Numbered from the stretch's first letter, positions 6,534-15,814 are shown. The stretch: 43,536 bases of DNA from Corynebacterium sp. (GCF_030826625.1 NZ_JAPJNQ010000002.1:26800-70335), one strand, 5' to 3'. Numbers and translations are program-made. The notes: generated by a model from the sequence alone, not told the origin.

Positions 6534-6932
6534 TTAGAACGCGCCGCTTTCAGCATGCTGGGTGCCATCAACGTGGATGGTCACCGGACCATCGCGTTGT
6601 GGAAACACGATCGGAATTCCGTTGGGGCTTACTACCGGCCTTGTTGCTGGCCGTCCGGTCGGGTCGGTGACAACAATCGCTTCGGTGTGCGGTGGAATGG
6701 TGTGTGGATCAATCTGTCCCGAATAATCCGTGATCTGTTCTAGTTCGTCGATGACCAGCACGTTATCCGGGTCAATATAGGCTGCGGCTGGTAGGCGTTG
6801 CTGCCAGCCCGCAAAGATCATGAAGGCAATCAGCACCCCGGCGGTAGTGCGCACAAAACCAGCCAGTAACGCGGCGATAATCCAGCCATAAACGAGCAAC
6901 GCTGACCATGGCGTAATCTCAATGGTCGCCAC
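6534..6932 (-). CDS. Hypothetical membrane-anchored protein
   Basis: 132 residues, not recognised. Two adjacent hydrophobic segments (about residues 9-27 and 32-45, separated by VRTT) are followed by a soluble, proline-rich tail with paired acidic residues (DPDNVLVIDELEQITDYSG) and a C-terminal TIHVDGTQHAESGAF. The tail is presumably on one face of the membrane as a small beta domain. It begins 15 bp after comEC, so it is probably cotranscribed with comEA-comEC. That link does not prove a role in DNA uptake. Confidence 0.75.
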   Translation of the reverse strand: MATIEITPWSALLVYGWIIAALLAGFVRTTAGVLIAFMIFAGWQQRLPAAAYIDPDNVLVIDELEQITDYSGQIDPHTIPPHTEAIVVTDPTGRPATRPVVSPNGIPIVFPQRDGPVTIHVDGTQHAESGAF

Positions 6933-6947
6933 TGGCAGCTGCTCTGC

Positions 6948-8213
6948 CTAACTGGCAACTCGATAGATCCACCAGGCGGCTGGCTCAACAACCGCGAACA
7001 CGATTGTCTCGAGCGCTTCAGGCACGGGCAACGCTGCTAGCACCGTGGCGACAAGCCCCAAAACCAGTGCGGGGGCAACCGCCGGAGTCACAACTACATT
7101 GGCCACTACGCTCACTACTGAAACCTGACCTGCCATCAACGCCACCAGTGGCATCGTCACAATATCGGCAGCGATCGAGACCGCGAACGCACGCACCAAA
7201 ATATCGGGAAGCCGGGTGCGGGCCAATGGGCGATACAACAACGGCTGCAATGCGATGATGCCAGCAGTTGCTGCCACCGATAACGCGAAACCGAAAGACA
7301 CCGCTAAATCGGAATCATAGAAAAGCAGCGTGATCACCGCGATACACAACGCGTGCAGTGGCGGCATCCGGGATGAGTTGACAATTGCTGCCACCCCAAC
7401 GAGCCCAGTGATACTAGCTCGCAGCACCGACGGGGCTGGCCCCACGACGCAAAAATACAATCCCATCACGCATGTCGAAGCGATCGCTTGGCCAACCGGG
7501 CCCAGCCGAACCGCCCGCGCGACGATTACCGCGGTAGCAACCACGGTTGCAACATGTAGCCCACTGACAGCCGTTAGATGTGTCAGCCCGGCATCGATGT
7601 ACATTTGCCTTTCCGCTGTTGATTGCGCACTCGTATCACCGAGCACCATGCCAGGCAGCAGCGTCGCAGTATTCTCCCCCAGATACTGCTGGCTAGCGGT
7701 ATGTAGCGATTGCGCAACGTTGTCTGCAAACTTGGCTAGCCCCGTCGGCGGGGCGATCTCAGTGATCTCGCCGCGAACCACCACCGGCGCCAGCCCTGGT
7801 CGGTCAGATTCACGGTAGGTAGCATCCACGAGGATGCGCGAACCCACTGCCAACCGTTCTGAGCTTTCCGGTTGCTGCGCAAACACCGCCAGCTTAGGGG
7901 CAAACCCATCGACGCGGACCGGCAAATAAATTCCGCCGTAATCGAGTGGTTTAGGGGCACCAGCGACAGTGGCAGATAAATGCTCAGGATACTGAAACTG
8001 CTCAGCCCGCCTCATTCTCACCGTAGCGACAAACACGCTGGCACCAGTAACGCCTGCCACAAGTACCGCATGTTGCCAATATCCGCAAACAACACAGCCC
8101 AGCACAACAGCAACCACCAATGCTACTGCCCAAGTTGGAGAACCTGTCACCAGTAATAAGATGACCGCACCCCACCCACACAGTGCGGTAGGCACTAAGC
8201 GTAAATCATGCAT
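6948..8213 (-). CDS. comEC: ComEC/Rec2-family DNA-uptake channel, short form
   Basis: 421 residues. The N-terminus has three closely spaced membrane segments, then an OB-like soluble part (YGGIYLPVRVDGFAPKL...) and the multi-pass competence domain with the family block MVLGDTSAQS...LTHLTAVSGLHVATV. ComEC forms the inner-membrane channel for single-stranded DNA. The protein stops after the last membrane segment (EPAAWWIYRVAS): the C-terminal metallo-beta-lactamase-like domain of Bacillus ComEC is missing and no such domain is encoded nearby. It sits 44 bp after comEA. No other transformation genes occur in the window, so function in uptake is uncertain. Confidence 0.9.
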   Translation of the reverse strand: MHDLRLVPTALCGWGAVILLLVTGSPTWAVALVVAVVLGCVVCGYWQHAVLVAGVTGASVFVATVRMRRAEQFQYPEHLSATVAGAPKPLDYGGIYLPVRVDGFAPKLAVFAQQPESSERLAVGSRILVDATYRESDRPGLAPVVVRGEITEIAPPTGLAKFADNVAQSLHTASQQYLGENTATLLPGMVLGDTSAQSTAERQMYIDAGLTHLTAVSGLHVATVVATAVIVARAVRLGPVGQAIASTCVMGLYFCVVGPAPSVLRASITGLVGVAAIVNSSRMPPLHALCIAVITLLFYDSDLAVSFGFALSVAATAGIIALQPLLYRPLARTRLPDILVRAFAVSIAADIVTMPLVALMAGQVSVVSVVANVVVTPAVAPALVLGLVATVLAALPVPEALETIVFAVVEPAAWWIYRVAS

Positions 8214-8257
8214 GTGCCTCCTTTCCGGATATTGCCACTACCCCACCAACGTTGCGC

Positions 8258-9160
8258 TCAGACCGTGACTTCATCCTGCAAACGAGAAAACTTCGCCGGT
8301 CCAATACCGCTGACATCAAGAAGCTGGTCGACGGAACTAAAGCCCCCGTTGGATTCCCGAAATTCGATAATGGCTGCCGCAGTGGCTTCCCCCACCCCGT
8401 GCAAGGACATCAGCTCAGCTGCCGTAGCACTGTTCAACGAAATCGGTCCCTTGCCGCCCCCACTGTGTCCACTTCCATGCACACCACCGCCAGAGTTGCC
8501 GACGGCATTAGCCGACGAAGTATCAGGTGGAGCCGGGTCATCGGGTCCTAGCACCACCAGCTGCTGTCCATCGCTCAAACGCTCGGCCTGGTTGATGCGC
8601 AGCAAATCTGCTTCAGGTAACACGCGTGCTATCGCCAGTGCATCGGCGGCACGGGCTCCCTCAGGAAGCGTCATCACCCCAGGATTTTCTACGAGCCCAA
8701 CCACAGAAACCACGATCTCACCAGCTGCCTCGGTCGGTGCGGTCGCATCGCCTGGCTTGGTCTTCGCGTTGCCAGCCGCACCATCACCCGAACCACCAGC
8801 CGCGCCATCGCCGGAACTGGCACCTAGCGATTCAGGATTGGTCGCTGCACTAGATTCCGCCTCAGACCGTTGCGCCAGCGCCGCAAGCTCATGACCGTTA
8901 TCCCCCTGCTTAGCGCCCGAGCTGGTAAGAAACCACACCAGGCACACCACCACCGCGATGCTCGCCCCGGCCAGCGCTGCAGCTTTGGACAGCGAAAACC
9001 TAGGTTGCGGATAAGCAACCGCCATGAGGTCTTCTTCCCCAGTCGGTCGCATCAACTCTGCGATGCGATCACGCACCCGCGAAGGCTGTATAGGCCTGCT
9101 CAACCGGGAAAATGGTTCAGTGCGGGGATGGTCTGGGGTGGGTGATTCTGTGGTCTCCAT
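8258..9160 (-). CDS. comEA: ComEA-family DNA-binding competence protein
   Basis: 300 residues from ATG 9160, chosen for the AGGA 8 nt upstream; the frame is open further but without a good site. Order: cytosolic basic head (1-57), single membrane segment (58-79), Ala/Gly/Ser-rich linker with repeats of GDGAAGGSG (110-135), SLBB-like domain (147-207), second Gly/Ser linker, and a C-terminal pair of helix-hairpin-helix motifs (241-300: LHGVGEATAAAI and VSGIGPAKFSRL). ComEA binds incoming double-stranded DNA outside the membrane and hands it to ComEC, encoded next. Confidence 0.93.
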   Translation of the reverse strand: METTESPTPDHPRTEPFSRLSRPIQPSRVRDRIAELMRPTGEEDLMAVAYPQPRFSLSKAAALAGASIAVVVCLVWFLTSSGAKQGDNGHELAALAQRSEAESSAATNPESLGASSGDGAAGGSGDGAAGNAKTKPGDATAPTEAAGEIVVSVVGLVENPGVMTLPEGARAADALAIARVLPEADLLRINQAERLSDGQQLVVLGPDDPAPPDTSSANAVGNSGGGVHGSGHSGGGKGPISLNSATAAELMSLHGVGEATAAAIIEFRESNGGFSSVDQLLDVSGIGPAKFSRLQDEVTV

Positions 9161-9313
9161 GTGCGTGATCCTAAAACCAGCACCGAAGAAGCAAAGCCCT
9201 GGTGAGCGAAAGCCTGTGAAAACCTTAGTGACACGACAACAAAAACCAACCAGCTGTGGATAACTACTGGACAACCACTACGCAGCTGCTTCGAAGCTAC
9301 AAGCAATAAGTCG

Positions 9314-10123
9314 CTACTCACCCACGGTAAACACCGCAGAGACCCCAACTGCGCCTGAGCCGACGTGAATTTGTAATACCTCGCCCATTTCTTGGACCAT
9401 CACCGACGACCCCGGCGCTAAAGCCTCTACCAACAGGTCATACAAGGTATCTGCGGCATCTTCAGCATCGCTATGCTGGATAGCCACGAACGCAGGCTCG
9501 CCCCCGGCTTCTTGGGAGATCAACTCCACCAATTTGTTAAACGCCTTTGCCTGCGTGCGGGTTTTACCCACCAGCTCCAGCTTGCCGTCGACAAACTGCA
9601 TGATTGGTTTGGTCGCCAACAACGCCGTCGACAGAATCGCAGTGGTCGCCGACAGGCGCCCCGAACGGCGCAAATCATCAATCCGATGAAGGTACACCCA
9701 GGTGGCAGAACGCGAGAGCACCCCCAAGGCAGCATGCTGGCACTCATCTAAATCAGCGCCTTGCTGCGCAAGTTTCGCTGCCGTCATTACCGCTGCACCC
9801 ATCGCCATCGCGATCGCCGGGGAATCAATAATGCGGATCTCATCGTCGTCGAAAAGCCCCACCGCGGTTTGCGCCGAAGTCCACGTCGAAGACAATTCCT
9901 TCGGCAAATGCATTACGAGCACACCATCGCCTTGACTGCGTTCAACCAACCGGCCATAAACCGCAGCCAATTCCAACGACGACAAACCCGCCGTGGAACG
10001 CTCCACAGAGCCATCCTTGGCGGGTTTTTCCACCACGTGCAGATCCAACACGGTGATGCCAAGTTCTGCGATAACGTCCTCGCTCAAACTAGCTGAGGAA
10101 TCCGTAACCACCTGAACCGCCAT
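9314..10123 (-). CDS. DegV-family fatty-acid-binding protein
   Basis: 269 residues. It opens MAVQVVTDSSASLSEDV, the DegV signature, then FDDDEIRIIDSPAIAMAMG and YLHRIDDLRRSGRLS, which shape the lipid pocket, and ends in the small C-terminal domain. DegV/FakB proteins bind a fatty acid and in Firmicutes present it to the kinase FakA; no fakA is present here. It starts directly after the phosphatase stop codon, with no gap, so the two are cotranscribed. Confidence 0.93.
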   Translation of the reverse strand: MAVQVVTDSSASLSEDVIAELGITVLDLHVVEKPAKDGSVERSTAGLSSLELAAVYGRLVERSQGDGVLVMHLPKELSSTWTSAQTAVGLFDDDEIRIIDSPAIAMAMGAAVMTAAKLAQQGADLDECQHAALGVLSRSATWVYLHRIDDLRRSGRLSATTAILSTALLATKPIMQFVDGKLELVGKTRTQAKAFNKLVELISQEAGGEPAFVAIQHSDAEDAADTLYDLLVEALAPGSSVMVQEMGEVLQIHVGSGAVGVSAVFTVGE

Positions 10124-10801
10124 TTAATCCCCTCGGCCCATGTTCCAGCCCTCCAAGAACCACTGGGCAGAGCGGGCATCAGCAGCGTCCGCAAACCGCG
10201 GCGCGCGACGATCAGCCGCCGGATCAAACGCCGGGCGAGCCACCAACTTAGCCCAGTGCGTGTTCTTGAGACTAGAAAGCATCGGAAATTGTCCAACTTC
10301 AAGATCCAACAATGCGCAGGCCAGTGCCGAAATCGCACCATTATGGGCAACCAACAGCACCCCGCCGTCGTCCCATTCAGAATATTCTTCCATCAACTCA
10401 TCGACCACCGGCCGGATGCGTCGGCAAACATCCACCCGGGATTCACCACCCGGCGGCGTCCACGTCGCATCGTTGCGCCACTGCGCACGACTGCCCGGGT
10501 ACTGCGCATCAACCTCGGAACGAGCCATCCCTTGCCAATCACCAAGATGCGTCTCACGCAAACGGCTATCAATGGTCACTTCCAAACCCAACCGCTCGGC
10601 AATATAGCCAGCAGTCGTTGCCGCGCGGTTCAAATCCGAAGCGACGATGCGGGTGATGTGGACGTCGGCAAGCAACTCTGCTGCTTGACGGGCCTGGGCA
10701 TGGCCGCGTTCGGAAAGTTCGGTGTCGAGCTGACCCTGCATCCGCCCAGAGGCGTTATACGTCGTCTCCCCGTGGCGGACGAGGTACAGCGGGCGGTTCA
10801 T
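10124..10801 (-). CDS. Histidine phosphatase; probable glucosyl-3-phosphoglycerate phosphatase
   Basis: 225 residues of the phosphoglycerate-mutase superfamily. The phosphohistidine motif LVRHGET is at residues 7-13, the second arginine region is SDLNRAATTAGYI, the acid is in RLRETHLGDWQGM, and the second catalytic histidine is in LLVAHNGAISAL. In mycobacteria the gene at the same place (next to rsfS and nadD) is GpgP, which dephosphorylates glucosyl-3-phosphoglycerate in methylglucose lipopolysaccharide synthesis. The assignment rests on that synteny. It overlaps rsfS by 4 bp (ATGA). Confidence 0.88.
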   Translation of the reverse strand: MNRPLYLVRHGETTYNASGRMQGQLDTELSERGHAQARQAAELLADVHITRIVASDLNRAATTAGYIAERLGLEVTIDSRLRETHLGDWQGMARSEVDAQYPGSRAQWRNDATWTPPGGESRVDVCRRIRPVVDELMEEYSEWDDGGVLLVAHNGAISALACALLDLEVGQFPMLSSLKNTHWAKLVARPAFDPAADRRAPRFADAADARSAQWFLEGWNMGRGD

Positions 10802-11256
10802 GGGTGCTCCTCGCCCACCACTGGAATATCATCAATACGCCGAGCAGAACGAACCTGCTCGCCATCGGAATCCGCATAATTGCCTGGACGGTGGTACTCC
10901 ACACCCTCGACCTCAACCAGCGGGCAATCGCCATACAAGCGATCCAGGCCGTAGAAATCACGCTCATCATTGTGCTGAACGTGCACGACGATATCGCCGT
11001 AATCCATCAGCACCCAGCGGTAATCGTGCTGGCCTTCCCGGCGCAACGGCTTGCGGCCGGCGTCTTTCAATTCCTCTTCAATCTCGTCGACGATGGCCTT
11101 GACCGCGCGCTCCGTATCCGCCGAGGCGATGATGAAAACCTCAGTGATGCCCAGGACATCAGAAACGTCCATGGCGACGATATTGGCCGCCGATTTTTCA
11201 TCGGCGGCGCGAACGGCCACACCTGTGAGTTCGCGAGCGGTATCAGTAACGGTCAA
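10798..11256 (-). CDS. rsfS: Ribosome silencing factor RsfS
   Basis: 152 residues of the RsfS/Iojap (DUF143) family, which binds L14 and blocks subunit joining when nutrients are low. The core is DITEVFIIASADTERAVKAI, then LRREGQHDYRWVLMDYGDIVVHVQ and DFYGLDRLYGDCPLV. The tail of about 30 residues after VEVEGV is an acidic/basic extension seen in actinobacterial members. It overlaps the phosphatase gene by 4 bp. The spacer to nadD upstream (123 bp) holds a two-copy tandem repeat. Confidence 0.94.
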   Translation of the reverse strand: MTVTDTARELTGVAVRAADEKSAANIVAMDVSDVLGITEVFIIASADTERAVKAIVDEIEEELKDAGRKPLRREGQHDYRWVLMDYGDIVVHVQHNDERDFYGLDRLYGDCPLVEVEGVEYHRPGNYADSDGEQVRSARRIDDIPVVGEEHP

Positions 11257-11265
11257 TGCGCACCT

Positions 11266-11301
11266 TCCTTAGTACAACGGGGGTTCTTAATACAACGGGG
11301 G
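11266..11301. repeat. 18-bp tandem duplication between rsfS and nadD
   Basis: Two adjacent 18-bp copies (11266-11283, 11284-11301) of TYCTTARTACAACGGGGG, differing at two positions. They lie just upstream of the rsfS start on the minus strand. Confidence 0.75.
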
Positions 11302-11379
11302 TGGCCGTTGTTTAGCGTCTTCGAATCTGGTTTAGTTTCAGCCTCAACCCAAGCGTAGATATATTTTCGCACGAAAAGA

Positions 11380-12108
11380 TCACTTTGGGCTAGTTTTGAG
11401 ATTTTTTTCGGCATATAAATTGTTTTTCGAAATATACTGCACCACCCCGTCCGGCACCAAGTACCAGACTGGACGCCCTTCCTTCGCGCGCTGTCGGATA
11501 TCAGTCGAGGAAATCGCCAACGCTGGAACGTCGACAAGATCGACGCGACGCTGATGAATATCCGGCATCATTGACTCGGACAATTCATAACCTGGACGAG
11601 TCACCGCAACGAATCGAGCCATTTCGAACATTTCTTCCCAGTTGTGCCAGGAGACGATATTCGCCATGGCGTCGGCGCCGGTAATGAAAAACAGCTCTGC
11701 ATCGGGGTAAGTTTCGCGCAGATCGCGCAGCGTATCGACGGTATAGGTAGCACCACCACGGTCAATATCGACGCGGCTGACACCAAAGCGTGGGTTTGAT
11801 GCGGTCGCGATCACCGTCATCAAATAGCGCGACTCTGCGGCGGTAACCTGCTTTTCGGCTTTTTGCCACGGTTGGCCAGTGGGCACGAAAATCACCGAGT
11901 CCAGGGAAAATTTGTCTGCGACTTCACTAGCCGCGACCAAGTGTCCATTATGGATCGGGTCAAAAGTTCCGCCCATCACCCCGATGCGCTTCCGCATGGG
12001 CTTTGCTGGGCTGGCCTGCGCAGGAGACGCGTTGACTCCAGCGGCGCTCATGGCACTCAGCCCCATGAGCGCGACTGCAAGAGATCGCGACCCGAAAGAA
12101 AAATTCAT
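11380..12108 (-). CDS. nadD: Nicotinate-nucleotide adenylyltransferase
   Basis: 242 residues in the longest form. It joins ATP and nicotinate mononucleotide to make deamido-NAD. The catalytic motif GGTFDPIHNGHLVAA begins about residue 46, and ISSTDIRQRAKEGRPVWYLVPDGV near the end is the second nucleotidyltransferase signature. The first 37 residues are odd: a hydrophobic stretch ending in ASPAQASPAKP that looks like a signal peptide, absent from NadD homologues. Alternative starts at 12051 and 11997 remove part or all of it. The ATG at 12108 has no ribosome site, but AATAAT lies 7 nt upstream (12116-12121), fitting a leaderless message. The enzyme should be cytosolic. Confidence 0.9.
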   Translation of the reverse strand: MNFSFGSRSLAVALMGLSAMSAAGVNASPAQASPAKPMRKRIGVMGGTFDPIHNGHLVAASEVADKFSLDSVIFVPTGQPWQKAEKQVTAAESRYLMTVIATASNPRFGVSRVDIDRGGATYTVDTLRDLRETYPDAELFFITGADAMANIVSWHNWEEMFEMARFVAVTRPGYELSESMMPDIHQRRVDLVDVPALAISSTDIRQRAKEGRPVWYLVPDGVVQYISKNNLYAEKNLKTSPK

Positions 12109-12174
12109 ATCAGGAATTATTGCAGGTCACGAACCCGAATGCGAGTTTACTTATGGGGCTGTAATCTCCGCACC

Positions 12175-13476
12175 TTATGGGCGGGTGTGACCAGTGCCCT
12201 GCAAAATCCACTTGCTAGAAGTCAGCTCCGGCAAGGCCATAGGGCCACGAGCGTGCAGCTTCTGGGTGGAAATACCGATCTCTGCACCCATGCCGTAGAC
12301 CTCACCATCGGTGAAGGCGGTAGAGGCATTCAACATCACTGCAGCGGCATCCACCTCGTTGGCGAACTTCTGCAAAATATCTGCATCTTGCGCCGCGATA
12401 CCCTCGGTGTGCCCAGTGCTCCACTGTTGAATGTGTGCGATAGCACCATCGACACCGTCGACAACCTTGGCGTTAATATCCATGGATAGGGATTCTTCTG
12501 CCCAATCTTCCTCGGTAGCTTGCACCGCATTTTCCACACCGAAAGCGGAAAGCTCTTGGACTTCACCGTGGATAGTGACATCAGCGTCCTGCAGTGCGCG
12601 CACAACCTTTAGCTTGTCTTCATCACTGAGCGCGGAATCCAGCAGCACCGTTTCGGTGGAGTTGCAGACAGAGGTACGACGGGTCTTGCCATTGACCACC
12701 ATCGCGATGCCCTTGTCGAGGTCCGCCGATTCATCAATATAGAAATGGCAGTTACCAGTACCAGTTTCGATCGTCGGCACGGTAGCGCCCAGCACAACGG
12801 CGTTAATCAGGCCAGCACCACCACGCGGAATAACCAGATCAACCAAACCACGGGCGGTAATCAGGTCCTGCACGGAATCACGAGACTCACAAGGCAAAAG
12901 TTGCACGGCCTCACGTGGGTGACCCAATTTTTCTAGGGTATCCTGCAAAAGCTCCACCAACTGCTTGTTGGACTCACGAGCGGACTTCGAACCACGCAGC
13001 AACGGCACGTTGCCGGACTTAATAGCCAAACCGAAGGCGTCGACCGTGACGTTCGGACGCGCTTCATAAACCATTCCCATGACACCGAGTGGCACGCGCA
13101 CCTGCTTCATTTCGATGCCGTTATCCATGGTCGATCCCTGCAAGATCTCTCCTACCGGATCCTGCAAGCCAGCGACCAGGCGCAAGCCGTTGGCGATGCC
13201 AGCGATGCGCTCTTCATCCAAACGCAGCCGGTCGAGCAGCTGGTCGCTCAGACCAGCTTCTTTACCGTTGACGATATCGCGCTCGTTGGCGCCAAGGATG
13301 AGCGAGGTATTATCCAGCAAGTGCTGGGCCGCAGTTTCCAGGATTTCATTTTTCTGCGGAGTTGAAAGTTGGGCAATCACCGGGGCCACGTCCTTAGCGG
13401 CACGGGCCTTGGTGAGAACCTCTTCGCGCTCCTGGGCGCGTTCGGGCGACAAGTTTTCTGTAGCTTTGTCAGTCAT
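12175..13476 (-). CDS. proA: Gamma-glutamyl phosphate reductase
   Basis: 433 residues. Reduces gamma-glutamyl phosphate to glutamate semialdehyde with NADPH, the second step of proline synthesis. The catalytic cysteine is in RRTSVCNSTETVLLD. The substrate loop LRGSKSARESNKQLVELL and the NADP region IPRGGAGLINAVV are visible, and the family ending FTDGEVYGMGAEIGISTQK is intact. Full length for the family. Together with the dehydrogenase and proB it forms the known corynebacterial proB-dehydrogenase-proA group. Confidence 0.97.
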   Translation of the reverse strand: MTDKATENLSPERAQEREEVLTKARAAKDVAPVIAQLSTPQKNEILETAAQHLLDNTSLILGANERDIVNGKEAGLSDQLLDRLRLDEERIAGIANGLRLVAGLQDPVGEILQGSTMDNGIEMKQVRVPLGVMGMVYEARPNVTVDAFGLAIKSGNVPLLRGSKSARESNKQLVELLQDTLEKLGHPREAVQLLPCESRDSVQDLITARGLVDLVIPRGGAGLINAVVLGATVPTIETGTGNCHFYIDESADLDKGIAMVVNGKTRRTSVCNSTETVLLDSALSDEDKLKVVRALQDADVTIHGEVQELSAFGVENAVQATEEDWAEESLSMDINAKVVDGVDGAIAHIQQWSTGHTEGIAAQDADILQKFANEVDAAAVMLNASTAFTDGEVYGMGAEIGISTQKLHARGPMALPELTSSKWILQGTGHTRP

Positions 13477-13536
13477 GTCGCCCAGTATACGTGTTTAACA
13501 GCCTGCTTCCAGGTTTAAATAAAACGGTTGTCCGGT

Positions 13537-14445
13537 TTAGTAGCCTGCTGCAACATCAACTTCCGTCGGCATCTTCTCGCCTGCCGCGAAAGCTTCCATA
13601 TTTTTCAACATGTGCGCACCGATGCGCTTACGCACCGAATACAGGGGGTTCGCCAAATGTGGGGTGATGACGCATTCCGGCATCTTCCACAACGGGTGGC
13701 CATCCGGCAATGGTTCAGGCTCAGTGACATCCAAACCAGCACCAGCGATGACACCGTCACGGAGCGCGTCGACAAGATCATCAGTGTTGACCAAAGGACC
13801 ACGGCCCACATTCACAACGACGGCGCTATCTTTCATCTTCGCAAAAGCATCAGCATCCACAATGTGGTGGGTTTCGTCGGTCAACGGCATCAGCAGCACA
13901 AAATAGTCCGCACGCGGCCACACCGAATCCAACTCGGTGCTCGGCACAGTCTCATCCGCACCTTCAACAGGGTTTCCAGAGCGATTAACCGCAATAATCT
14001 CCGGGCCGAAGCCCGAGAGCATGTTGATTAATTCCGCGCCAATTCCGCCCGCACCGACAATGGCGACGGTGGAATCTTCGCACAAAAAGCGCGTCTTAGG
14101 TTCCAGCTCCTTCGGCAACCAAGTTTCCGCCTGCGTGGAAGGCTTGTGTGCATGCAGTTGCGCCAAAAGAAGCGCAATCGCGGACTCTGCCACAGTCTTG
14201 TCGTACAGGCCTGCAGCATTTGCCCACCGAGCCGACGAGGCCTTCATCTTGTCGACGTAAGCATCAACGCCGGCCAGGTGCAGCTGCACGAAACCAAGGG
14301 ATTCTGGAATCTCCGGCAGCTCATTCGGCTTACCGTTAAACAACATGCAGTCCGCGTCGTCGATGTCGTCGACAAGCGTGTGACCGGCGTCTTCTAGGGT
14401 CTTTTGTACTTTATCCCAGCTGTGCGGGTACATCATAAACTTCAT
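13537..14445 (-). CDS. D-isomer-specific 2-hydroxyacid dehydrogenase (unkdh-type)
   Basis: 302 residues. The NAD-binding motif is VAIVGAGGIGAELINML (GxGxxG, about residues 127-143). Catalytic residues are Arg in VVVNVGRGPLV, Glu in GLDVTEPEPLPDGHPLW and His in ECVITPHLANP. The N-terminal half is the substrate domain, with VQLHLAGVDAYVDK. The substrate is unknown. In C. glutamicum the gene between proB and proA is the dehydrogenase called unkdh, and the location is the same here. Whether it contributes to proline metabolism is not established. Confidence 0.92.
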   Translation of the reverse strand: MKFMMYPHSWDKVQKTLEDAGHTLVDDIDDADCMLFNGKPNELPEIPESLGFVQLHLAGVDAYVDKMKASSARWANAAGLYDKTVAESAIALLLAQLHAHKPSTQAETWLPKELEPKTRFLCEDSTVAIVGAGGIGAELINMLSGFGPEIIAVNRSGNPVEGADETVPSTELDSVWPRADYFVLLMPLTDETHHIVDADAFAKMKDSAVVVNVGRGPLVNTDDLVDALRDGVIAGAGLDVTEPEPLPDGHPLWKMPECVITPHLANPLYSVRKRIGAHMLKNMEAFAAGEKMPTEVDVAAGY

Positions 14446-14519
14446 GGCCCCCAGGTTACCGGGATTTTCGGCGAAGCAACCAGTCCTAGCTTCTTCGCCG
14501 CAACTTCAAGACACCAGTT

Positions 14520-15758
14520 TTACAGACGCGAAGCGTAGTTCGAGAGGTAGTCCGCGTGCACAACCGGACGTTGCATTTCTTCTGGCATGTCTTCGGTCTT
14601 CTTACCAATGATCGATTTCAGCGCCGACGACGAGTAGTTGACCTCGCCACGGCCGACGACCTCAGAATTCGGCCCGACGATATCCACAATCTCACCGGCA
14701 CGGAATTCACCATCAACATCGGTGATGCCGACTGCCAGCAGCGAGTTACCACCACGGGTAACTGCCTTGAGCGCACCTTCATCCAAGCGTAGAGTTCCGC
14801 CCGAATCGGCGGAGTACAGTGCCCAGAATTTCCAAGCAGACAAGCGACGTTCCTCACGAGTGTGGAATACGGTACCAACTCGGGCATCTTCCAACGCCGG
14901 GCCAATATTATCCGCCGACGTGAGCAGCACTGGCACGCCACCGCGGGCTGCCAGGCGGGCCGCAGAAACCTTTGAGGCCATTCCGCCAGTACCAACCTTG
15001 CCGCCGTCGCCTGCGGCAACACCTTTCAGGTCCTTACCGGTGACAACTTCGTCGACGAAGTTAGCATCTGGTTCCGCCGGATTCTTGTCATACAAGCCAT
15101 CGACGTCGGAAAGCAAAAACAGCGCATCCGCGCCAGTCAGATGGGCTACGATTGCCGATAGGCGGTCGTTATCACCAAAGCGCATTTCGGAGGTCGCCAC
15201 GGTGTCATTTTCGTTGACAATTGGCACCGCACGCAGAATACGCAAACGATCAATGGTGCGCTGTGCGTTACGGGTACGGTCGCGTCGACCAGCATCCGAG
15301 GCAGTCAAGAGCACCTGGCCACACGTGCGGTTATAGCGAGCAAACGAACGCGACCACTCATAGGCCAAATGCACCTGACCAACAGCCGCGGCTGCCTGCT
15401 TCGTCGCGAGATCCTGCGGGCGTTCCGTCAACCCCAGCGGCTTCATGCCAGCGGCGACAGCTCCCGAAGAGACCACGATGACGTCGGAGACTTCCATACG
15501 CGCCTGCAGCGCATCAACAATGTGATCAATCTTTTCCGGGGAGACGGAAAAATCATCCGTCAGCGAGGACGAACCGATCTTGACGACGACACGCTTGGCT
15601 TTCGTAATCTGCTCACGCAAAGCAGATTCGTGGCCCATGGCCAAGCTATCTTTTGCTTCTTCCGGCGGATCCGGGAACTTCGCTTCCGGCGAATTATCCT
15701 GGTACGGATCCAACGGGAGGTGGGCATGAATGTCACGGTCATGGGCGTTGTGAGGCAT
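14520..15758 (-). CDS. proB: Glutamate 5-kinase with PUA domain
   Basis: Phosphorylates glutamate for proline synthesis. Kinase domain starts KRVVVKIGSSSLT and includes SSGAVAAGM, AAAVGQVHL, NENDTVATSEMRFGDNDRLSA and GDGGKVGTGGMASKVSAA. A C-terminal PUA domain (about the last 100 residues) ends in VVHADYLSNYASRL. From ATG 15758 it is 412 residues, with about 50 more at the N-terminus than the usual 369; ATG 15638 would give the usual start, but no clear ribosome site is seen there, while a leaderless -10 sits before 15758. A GTG at 15794 is a third option. An 8-bp inverted repeat CGGCGAAG/CTTCGCCG (14469-14500) lies in the spacer to the next gene. Confidence 0.94.
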   Translation of the reverse strand: MPHNAHDRDIHAHLPLDPYQDNSPEAKFPDPPEEAKDSLAMGHESALREQITKAKRVVVKIGSSSLTDDFSVSPEKIDHIVDALQARMEVSDVIVVSSGAVAAGMKPLGLTERPQDLATKQAAAAVGQVHLAYEWSRSFARYNRTCGQVLLTASDAGRRDRTRNAQRTIDRLRILRAVPIVNENDTVATSEMRFGDNDRLSAIVAHLTGADALFLLSDVDGLYDKNPAEPDANFVDEVVTGKDLKGVAAGDGGKVGTGGMASKVSAARLAARGGVPVLLTSADNIGPALEDARVGTVFHTREERRLSAWKFWALYSADSGGTLRLDEGALKAVTRGGNSLLAVGITDVDGEFRAGEIVDIVGPNSEVVGRGEVNYSSSALKSIIGKKTEDMPEEMQRPVVHADYLSNYASRL

Positions 15759-15794
15759 ACTGTGTAGTTTACAAAAATCCGCGCTCGTTCTCAC
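15758..15794 (-). promoter_or_regulatory. Candidate leaderless promoter of proB
   Basis: On the minus strand GTGAGA, 17-bp spacer, TAAACT, then 7 nt and ATG at 15758. Both hexamers match the consensus at four of six positions. This supports the start at 15758 with no leader. Confidence 0.4.
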
Positions 15795-15814
15795 CCATCA
15801 CACGATCTTAATGC

